Positions 7,055 through 12,220 of a stretch of DNA of 12,220 bases are shown in pieces; position 1 is the first letter of the stretch, and every line of letters begins with the position of its first letter. The stretch is taken from positions 1 to 12,220 of the forward strand of contig CADCQO010000237.1 of assembly GCA_902803585.1 (NCBI GenBank). The letters run 5' to 3'. Under the pieces are notes generated by a model. That model was given only the letters and a program-made list of their open reading frames with translations, made no database searches and was not told where the DNA came from. This stretch comes from an uncultured Ruminococcus sp. Its GTDB lineage: Bacteria > Bacillota > Clostridia > Oscillospirales > Acutalibacteraceae. Both the position numbers and the translations under genes were made by a program.

Positions 7055-8248
7055 TTAATTCTGGGATCTGAGCGTATCCATGATACCGATATTTTTTCCG
7101 TGATGGAGGTAAACACGAGGGACACGCTTACCGACAAGACAGACAACCTCGTAGTTGATAGTACCTGTCATGGCGGCAATATCATCAAATGTCATGCTGC
7201 CGTTGGTGCCGTCCCCGATAACAGTCACCTCATCGCCCGAATGAACACCATCGATGCCGCTGATATCCAGCATGAGCTGATCCATGCAGACTCTGCCGAT
7301 CACAGGCGCTTTCCTGCCTTTGACGACCATATAGGCACGGCTGCCCAGACTGCGGGTATAGCCGTCTGCATAGCCGATCGGAACGGTTGCAACCGTCATC
7401 TTTTTATCAGCAACAAAAGTACCGCCATAGCTGACAGGCGTGCCTGCGTCGATCGTCTTGACCTGTGCCACAACACTCTTGATGGTCATGACGGGCTGCA
7501 AATCCATTTTATCTTTCAGTTTCGGGGAGGGTGCCAGACCATAAAGGATAATGCCCGCCCTCACACCGTTAAAATGTGCATGGGGATAGTCAATAATTGC
7601 GCCGCTGTTGGAACAGTGTACCAGCGGGAATTCATAGCCGTCAGCCTTCAGACGCTCTACCGCATCAGCAAAGCAGGCTAACTGATGTTCCGTAGCAGCC
7701 TGTCCCTCTGCCGCTTCATCTGCCAGAGCAAAGTGCGTGAAAATGCCGGCAGGATTCAGGTGCGGCTGCCGACAGGCTCTCTCTATCTGCCGGACAGAAT
7801 CGCTGTCCCGTTCTATATTCTGATACATGAAACCGATCCGGCTCATGCCCGTATCTACTTTGATATGAATATCAACTATTACATTCTGACGGACAGCCTC
7901 AGCGGATAATTCCTTTGCATATTCCTCTGAAAAAACCGCCTGACTGATATGATTCTGTGACAGTTCTTTGGCAAGTGTAGCAGGTGTGAATCCCAGAATC
8001 AGCACGGGCAGCCTGATGCCGTTTTCACGGAGCTGCATAGCTTCTTCGATGTTGGAAACAGCGAAACCGTCTGCACCCATTTTTTCGTACAGCCTGCCGA
8101 GAAATACTGCACCGTGACCGTAGGCATCTGCTTTGATGACACAGATAATTTTCGCTTTGGGCTGTGCCGTCCGGCGTATGACATCAAAATTATGTTTCAG
8201 GGCATCAATATCTACCTCTGCCCATGTTCTTCTCAGATAATCCTTCAT
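7055..8248 (-). CDS. alr: Alanine racemase
   Basis: This PLP enzyme interconverts L- and D-alanine and supplies D-Ala for peptidoglycan. The 397 residues are close to the family norm. The PLP lysine is K39 in VIKADAYGHG, followed by Y43. R137 in DTGMSRIGF matches the conserved arginine that contacts PLP. The second catalytic base is Y274 in VSYGG, and GRVCMDQ follows as part of the phosphate-binding and substrate region. An AAGGAG site lies rather far (about 13-15 bases) before the ATG at 8248; no better start is visible, and the N-terminus aligns well with known racemases. It is the first gene of the leftward operon behind a consensus promoter, with a leader of only about 40 bases. The divergent neighbours murE and murF use the product further down the same pathway. 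Confidence 0.96.
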   Translation of the reverse strand: MKDYLRRTWAEVDIDALKHNFDVIRRTAQPKAKIICVIKADAYGHGAVFLGRLYEKMGADGFAVSNIEEAMQLRENGIRLPVLILGFTPATLAKELSQNHISQAVFSEEYAKELSAEAVRQNVIVDIHIKVDTGMSRIGFMYQNIERDSDSVRQIERACRQPHLNPAGIFTHFALADEAAEGQAATEHQLACFADAVERLKADGYEFPLVHCSNSGAIIDYPHAHFNGVRAGIILYGLAPSPKLKDKMDLQPVMTIKSVVAQVKTIDAGTPVSYGGTFVADKKMTVATVPIGYADGYTRSLGSRAYMVVKGRKAPVIGRVCMDQLMLDISGIDGVHSGDEVTVIGDGTNGSMTFDDIAAMTGTINYEVVCLVGKRVPRVYLHHGKNIGIMDTLRSQN

Positions 8249-8294
8249 AAAATACCACTTTCTCCTTCTGCAAATCTCCTATGAGATACTACCT

Positions 8295-8323
8295 ATTTTA
8301 CTCCCTTTCCCCCCTCATGTCAA
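8295..8323 (-). promoter_or_regulatory. Promoter of the alr-polA-phosphatase-rimI-tsaD operon
   Basis: On the minus strand a perfect TTGACA (8323-8318) is followed after 17 bases by TAAAAT (8300-8295). Transcription should begin near 8288, giving a leader of about 40 bases before alr. The spacer is purine-rich (GAGGGGGGAAAGGGAG). Confidence 0.85.
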
Positions 8324-8394
8324 CAGGAATAGCGGACAGTGGTTAACGATTGGCGGATTTCACGCACGGTATTTCCGGCAAATTTCAGCCGCAA

Positions 8395-8443
8395 TTTTCC
8401 GCTTTTCCTTTCCGTTTCAGTCCAGTCATTGTTTTCCGCTTTT
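8395..8443. repeat. Pair of 12-base direct repeats in the alr/murE gap
   Basis: TTTTCCGCTTTT occurs at 8395-8406 and again at 8432-8443, 37 bases apart. TTTCAGCC lies before the first copy and overlaps the end of the second. Position between divergent promoters would suit a regulator, but the sequence is of low complexity and the match may be chance. Confidence 0.4.
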
Positions 8444-8493
8444 TTCAGCCTGCTGACGGGTGCGAAACTCTCTGAGAACCGCTAAATTTCCTA

Positions 8494-8522
8494 TTGAAGA
8501 TGCAAATTAGTTGTGATACAAT
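8494..8522 (+). promoter_or_regulatory. Promoter of murE-murF
   Basis: TTGAAG (8494-8499) and TACAAT (8517-8522) are 17 bases apart. TG at 8514-8515 forms an extended -10 element (TGATACAAT). Transcription should start near 8529, leaving a leader of about 46 bases with no obvious attenuator. Confidence 0.8.
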
Positions 8523-8574
8523 ACGGTAGGACGAAATAAAATGGAATATATGGATTGATGGAGGGAATTACTGT

Positions 8575-10032
8575 ATGAAACTGTCAGAATTATTGGAAAG
8601 AGTAAAGTATGAAGTCCTGTGCGGAGATACGGAAAAGGAAATTTCCGATGTCGTTTATGACTCCCGCAAGGTATGCAAAGACTGTGTGTTCGTGTGCCTT
8701 GTCGGTTCTAATACGGACGGTCACGCGTATGTAAAGGACGCTGTCGCAAAAGGCGCTGCGGCTGTTGTGGTGAGCAAAGAAACAGAGGCAGACGGTGTAA
8801 CCGTCATCAGAGTGGCAGATACCCGTGAAGCACTGGCGTTCATGAGTGCGGCATACTTCGGCAATCCCGCTGATACACTCAGAACAATCGGCGTGACGGG
8901 TACAAAGGGCAAGACAACCACTGCCTGCATGATTCGCTCCATTCTCGAAAAGGGCGGCATCAAAACCGGCGTGATCGGTACACTGGGTATTATTATCGGT
9001 GATAAACTGTATAAGACCGCTAATACAACACCTGAATCCTATGAAATACAGAAGGCTATGCGCCGCATGATTGACGAGGGCTGTCAGTGCGTTGTCATGG
9101 AGGCATCTTCTCTGGGGCTGAAATGGCACAGAACAGACGGCTTTGTCTATGATTACGGACTGTTCACCAACCTGTCGCATGACCATATCGGCGGCGCAGA
9201 ACACGCTGACATGGAAGAATACATTCAGTGCAAGGCGATGCTTTTCCGCCGCTGCCGGACAGGTATTTTTAATGTAGATGATGAAAGTTATCCCAGAATG
9301 CTGGAGGGGCATACCTGCGAAACAGAAACTTTCGGCTTTTCGGAAAAGGCACAGCTCTGCGCTTCTGACAGCCATCTTGTCAGAACAAAGGGCTATCTGG
9401 GGGTAGGCTTTACGGTAAGCGGTGTCGTGTCCATACAGGCACAGGCAGGCATCCCAGGAAAATTCAACGTCTACAATGCACTGGCCGCCATCGCTGTATG
9501 CCGTCATTTTCCCGTTGATGAGCAGGCTATACTGGACGGTCTGAAGGAAGTAAAGGTCAAGGGCCGTGTTGAACCTGTCAGAGTGCCTGGACACTACACC
9601 CTTCTGATCGACTATGCACACAATGCGCTCAGTATGGAAAATATCCTGACCACCCTGCGGGAATACCACCCCAACCGCCTGATTACCCTGTTTGGCGCAG
9701 GAGGCAACCGTCCCAGAGACAGACGCTTTGAAATGGGTGAGGTATCGGGACGCTTATCTGACCTTTCTGTTGTAACAGAGGATAACTCCCGTTTTGAAAA
9801 TGTCATGGATATTATCAGGGATATTGAAACAGGTCTGCACAAAACAAACGGAAAGTATGTTGTCATTCCCGACCGCACCGATGCAATCCGCTACTGTATC
9901 GAAAATGCACAGGACGGCGATATCATCGTACTGGCGGGCAAGGGTCACGAGGATTATCAGGATAAAAACGGCGTAAAAACACATTACGATGAAAGAGAAG
10001 TCATCGCCGGCATTCTTGGCGGCAATCAATAA
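8575..10032 (+). CDS. murE: UDP-N-acetylmuramoyl-tripeptide synthetase MurE (probably meso-diaminopimelate-adding)
   Basis: MurE uses ATP to add the third amino acid to UDP-MurNAc-L-Ala-D-Glu in the cytosol. The 485 residues show all three Mur ligase domains. The N-terminal UDP-binding domain includes VVYDSRKV (26-33). The P-loop GTKGKTTT spans 109-116. NTTPES lies at 150-155, and the lysine expected to be carbamylated is K220 in the DMEEYIQCKAMLF region. The C-terminal domain contains DNSR (403-406) and GKGHEDYQ (455-462). Diaminopimelate-adding enzymes typically show DNPR in this place, whose arginine contacts the substrate. Here the arginine is kept but Pro is replaced by Ser, so meso-DAP is likely but not certain. 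GGAGGG lies nine bases before the ATG. It is the first gene of a two-gene unit, 28 bases ahead of murF, and is not joined to mraY or murD in this window. Confidence 0.95.
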   Translation: MKLSELLERVKYEVLCGDTEKEISDVVYDSRKVCKDCVFVCLVGSNTDGHAYVKDAVAKGAAAVVVSKETEADGVTVIRVADTREALAFMSAAYFGNPADTLRTIGVTGTKGKTTTACMIRSILEKGGIKTGVIGTLGIIIGDKLYKTANTTPESYEIQKAMRRMIDEGCQCVVMEASSLGLKWHRTDGFVYDYGLFTNLSHDHIGGAEHADMEEYIQCKAMLFRRCRTGIFNVDDESYPRMLEGHTCETETFGFSEKAQLCASDSHLVRTKGYLGVGFTVSGVVSIQAQAGIPGKFNVYNALAAIAVCRHFPVDEQAILDGLKEVKVKGRVEPVRVPGHYTLLIDYAHNALSMENILTTLREYHPNRLITLFGAGGNRPRDRRFEMGEVSGRLSDLSVVTEDNSRFENVMDIIRDIETGLHKTNGKYVVIPDRTDAIRYCIENAQDGDIIVLAGKGHEDYQDKNGVKTHYDEREVIAGILGGNQ

Positions 10033-10060
10033 AACATCTGCAGAAAAGAGGGACTCTGTT

Positions 10061-11422
10061 ATGAAACAGTTAACGGCAGCGGAAATTGCTGCTGCAGTAA
10101 ACGGCACTTTGCTTTGCGGTGAAGACAGTGCCATCATTACCAACGTACAGTATGACAGCCGTGAAGTCAGGGAAGGAACGCTTTTTGTACCGATCAAGGG
10201 CGCTAATACTGACCCGCACCAGTTCATTGCAGATTGTCTGCAAAAGGGAGCGGCCGCCCTGACAGAACAGGAAATTGTGATAGAAGGCAAACCCTGCATC
10301 AAGGTAGAAAACACACTGACAGCCCTCCAGCAGTTAGCAAAAGCCTATCGTGACAGCCTGAATGTCAGATTGATCGGCGTCACAGGAAGTGTCGGCAAAA
10401 CCAGCACCAAAGAAATGATTGCGGCGGCACTGTCACAGGGATTTGATGTCATGAAAACGAAGGGCAACCGCAACAGCCAGATCGGTCTGCCGATGACGAT
10501 GTTTGATATTGAACCGCATCACGAGGCGGCAGTCATTGAAATGGGTATGAGCGAATTCGGAGAAATGGACAGGCTTTGTGATATTGCCCGACCGAATATT
10601 GCCGTCATGACAAATATCGGCAAAGCGCACATTGAAAACCTCCATACACAGGAAAATATCCGCAGTGAAAAGCTCAAAATCACCAAGCACTTTGACAAGA
10701 ACGGCATTCTTTTCCTGAACGGGGACGACCGCCTGCTGAGGGAACTGCACGGAAAGCAGGCATTCCGCACCGTTACTTTCGGCATGAACAGCGACGATGA
10801 TTATTATGCCGATGACATCACTGTAGAAGGTTTTTCGACCGCTTTCACCTGTCATTACAGCGGCGGCAGATCTTTCCGCCTGCAGATTCCCGCTCTCGGC
10901 AGACACAGCATTATGAATGCACTGGCGGCGTTTGCAGTGGGACAGGCATCAAGTCTGACAGAGGAAACAATTGCCGGCGGTCTGCTGACCTATCACAACG
11001 CCCCTATGCGTCAGGAAATCCATGACTGCGGCACATTCACGCTCATTGATGACAGCTACAATGCAAGCCCCGAAGCAACAAAAGCTTCTCTGGACGTGCT
11101 GAAAAGTATCGCAAAAGCAGGTACGACCGCCGTTTTGGCGGATATGCTGGAATTAGGCGGGGAAGGCATAGCGGAACACTACAATGTCGGCAGATATCTG
11201 GCAGAAATCGGCATTGACAGACTGATTGCTGTCGGCACTTTGTCCCGTCATACGGCACAGGGTGCGCTCGACAATGGCTGTCCTTCCGTACAGACTGCCG
11301 ATACCAACGAGGAAGCCTGCCGTCTTCTCCTTGCTTCCCTTGCGGCGGGCGATACCATTCTCGTGAAAGGTTCCAGAGGTATGCACACAGAACAGATCGT
11401 AAAAAAATTAGTCGTCAGCTGA
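10061..11422 (+). CDS. murF: UDP-N-acetylmuramoyl-tripeptide--D-alanyl-D-alanine ligase MurF
   Basis: MurF adds D-Ala-D-Ala to the UDP-MurNAc tripeptide, completing the cytosolic pentapeptide precursor. I chose the ATG at 10061 (453 residues): GAGGGA lies seven bases upstream, and the protein then opens with MKQLTAAEIAAAVNG, as in other MurF proteins. A start at 9989 would overlap murE and add 24 unrelated residues. The P-loop region GVTGSVGKTST lies at 106-116 and is followed by GNRNSQIGLP (135-144). Further family markers are EMGMSEFGEM (160-169), TNIGKAHIE (184-192), DDSYNASPEA in the C-terminal domain and KGSRGMH near the end. It directly follows murE and shares its promoter. D-Ala comes ultimately from the alanine racemase encoded on the other side of the shared promoter region; the Ddl ligase that would join two D-Ala is not in this window. 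Confidence 0.96.
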   Translation: MKQLTAAEIAAAVNGTLLCGEDSAIITNVQYDSREVREGTLFVPIKGANTDPHQFIADCLQKGAAALTEQEIVIEGKPCIKVENTLTALQQLAKAYRDSLNVRLIGVTGSVGKTSTKEMIAAALSQGFDVMKTKGNRNSQIGLPMTMFDIEPHHEAAVIEMGMSEFGEMDRLCDIARPNIAVMTNIGKAHIENLHTQENIRSEKLKITKHFDKNGILFLNGDDRLLRELHGKQAFRTVTFGMNSDDDYYADDITVEGFSTAFTCHYSGGRSFRLQIPALGRHSIMNALAAFAVGQASSLTEETIAGGLLTYHNAPMRQEIHDCGTFTLIDDSYNASPEATKASLDVLKSIAKAGTTAVLADMLELGGEGIAEHYNVGRYLAEIGIDRLIAVGTLSRHTAQGALDNGCPSVQTADTNEEACRLLLASLAAGDTILVKGSRGMHTEQIVKKLVVS

Positions 11423-11437
11423 AATACGGAATGATAA

Positions 11438-12049
11438 AAGGTACTTTATGACTATCTGCACCTCAAACTGGAAAAGAAGGCATTTATAGCGGCAATTGTG
11501 GTATGTTCGGTACTCGGTATATGTAATCTGCGGTTTCTGCCCTTTTCATTTGACATCGTGCTTGCCATACTTCCTCTGCTGGCATTCGGAAACTATCTGA
11601 AAAAGGTTGATCTGACAAAGAAATGGTTCCTGTACGGATTTGCAGCAATGGGAATATGGGCGGTTTCATTCCTGTACATATTTTTTGCAGCAGACAGCTA
11701 TCTGGAACTTGCCGACAGAAAATATCCCCTGTTGCATCTGTGTTTTTTACCCGCCGCCGCAGGTGTCCTGTTTTTCTGCTGTCTGAGCGTTGTGCTGGCA
11801 AAGCTGGGCTTTATGATGAAACCGCTCATCTATGTCGGCAGATACTCCATGCACTTTTTCTGGGCACATATCATGGACAGTCTGTATTCGTTTTTCTGGG
11901 AAAGCCCTGACAGCCTGCTTTATAAGATGCTGTTCAGACTTATCATTGATACTGCACTGTTTATTTTCATCAGGCTGCTGATATGGCTCTGGGGCATTCT
12001 GGCAAAGAAAAACACTTTCAAGAATCTTCTGCGGAAACGCCCTGCCTGA
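11438..12049 (+). pseudogene. C-terminal remnant of a membrane acyltransferase (acyltransferase 3 family)
   Basis: An open frame runs from just after a TAA at 11435-11437 to TGA at 12049, about 203 codons. It has no ATG, and the first possible start is a GTG at 11498 without a good ribosome binding site. The translation already looks like protein before that point (LYDYLHLKLEKKAFIAA). It has five or six hydrophobic segments, among them FDIVLAILPLLAF and WFLYGFAAMGIWAV, and the block VGRYSMHFFWAH, which resembles the C-terminal half of OafA/WecH-like acyltransferases. These usually have some 330-380 residues and about ten membrane spans. The N-terminal half, which holds the catalytic His, is missing. 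It begins 15 bases after murF, so a deletion may have fused it there. Alternatively, an ATG at 11431 is one base out of frame with it and would give a shorter membrane protein. The family assignment rests on pattern recognition. Confidence 0.65.
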
Positions 12050-12060
12050 TAATATTCCAC

Positions 12061-12108
12061 AAAAAAAGCCGGCTCACTGATACATCATGTTATCAGAGAG
12101 CCGGCTTT
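12061..12108 (-). terminator. Terminator of the leftward gene at the right edge
   Basis: AAAGCCGGCTC (12065-12075) pairs perfectly with GAGCCGGCTTT (12098-12108). After an A-A mismatch CTGATA (12077-12082) pairs with TATCAG (12091-12096), leaving an eight-base loop. Read leftward, the stem ends in seven T (12067-12061). The plus strand has only TTT, so for the rightward murE-murF transcript it is a weak terminator at best. Confidence 0.85.
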
Positions 12109-12145
12109 CCGCTTCAGGACAATCCCCTGCCGCAGTTTTCTGTTT

Positions 12146-12220
12146 TCAGCCTTCCGCCTTCAGTTTTTCTGCTATTTCGTTAAGCTGCCGGAGCTGTTCG
12201 GGGTCGTTTGCACCGAGAAC
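12146..12220 (-). CDS. C-terminal end of a leftward gene, product unknown (partial)
   Basis: Twenty-four codons run from the right edge to a TGA at 12148-12146. The peptide ends EQLRQLNEIAEKLKAEG, which is likely a charged helix. A strong leftward terminator lies 38 bases beyond the stop codon, supporting a real gene end. Nothing in this fragment identifies the family. Confidence 0.75.
   Translation of the reverse strand, partial: VLGANDPEQLRQLNEIAEKLKAEG

Larger units (their letters stand above)
8249..8574. other. Divergent intergenic region between alr and murE
   Basis: This 326-base gap holds the alr promoter near its left end and the murE promoter near its right end. The 170 bases between the two promoters (8324-8493) contain no convincing gene, tRNA or terminator. 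They are rich in TTTCC and TTTCAG runs and include the 12-base direct repeat annotated separately. A small inverted repeat, ATCTC/GAGAT (about 8275-8288), lies at the expected alr transcription start; its role is unknown. Confidence 0.7.

Noticed and set aside
6743..7681. Open frame of 312 codons on the plus strand across the polA start and alr
   Set aside because: It is antisense to two conserved genes and crosses their intergenic gap; the translation shows no recognisable motif.
8590..9669. Open frame of 359 codons on the minus strand across murE
   Set aside because: It lies wholly antisense to a well-supported gene, has no ribosome binding site of note, is Cys/His-rich in the way antisense frames often are, and resembles no protein I know.
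9989..10060. Upstream extension of murF by 24 codons
   Set aside because: It would overlap the end of murE, adds residues unlike MurF, and ignores the GAGGGA site placed correctly for the ATG at 10061.
1..12220. Defence system, toxin-antitoxin pair, mobile element or CRISPR array
   Set aside because: No regular spaced repeats, transposase, integrase, nuclease or small paired genes of that kind were seen; the genes present are core metabolic and cell-wall genes.

Overview
The window reads as a stretch of core chromosome from a low-to-moderate GC Firmicute of the class Clostridia, probably a Ruminococcus-like member of the Oscillospirales. The evidence is a classical tRNA-sensing T-box leader in front of leuA, a type-2 isopropylmalate synthase, a Thr-type low-molecular-weight phosphatase and a proofreading-dead PolA; the family-level placement is an inference. 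No CRISPR array, insertion sequence, phage gene, tRNA or rRNA was seen. I found no clearly new biological system: most genes are well known, and the interest lies in regulation, gene order and a few active-site details.

Layout. (1) Positions 1-132: the last residues of an unidentified upstream gene and its strong intrinsic terminator. (2) Positions 160-2322: a consensus promoter, a leucine T-box leader with specifier codon CTC, antiterminator and terminator, then leuA, closed by one or two terminators. (3) Positions 2358-8323: a leftward operon read alr > polA > LMW phosphatase > rimI > tsaD, driven by a clear promoter at 8295-8323. Its last three genes are packed with overlapping start and stop codons, and it ends at a bidirectional terminator shared with leuA. 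(4) Positions 8494-11422: a divergent rightward pair murE-murF with its own promoter. (5) Positions 11438-12049: the C-terminal part of a membrane acyltransferase that has no start codon and no N-terminal half, most likely a pseudogene remnant. (6) Positions 12061-12220: a leftward terminator and the C-terminal end of a leftward gene of unknown identity.

How the genes relate. leuA commits carbon to leucine synthesis and is predicted to be transcribed through only when tRNA-Leu is uncharged. alr makes D-alanine. MurE adds the third residue to the UDP-MurNAc peptide and MurF adds D-Ala-D-Ala, so the divergent alr and murE promoters sit back to back over three steps that converge on the peptidoglycan precursor. 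The alr operon also carries replication/repair (PolA), tRNA t6A modification (TsaD), ribosomal protein acetylation (RimI) and a phosphatase whose P-loop resembles the protein-arginine phosphatase YwlE. All identifications were made by reading the translated sequence; no database search was run.
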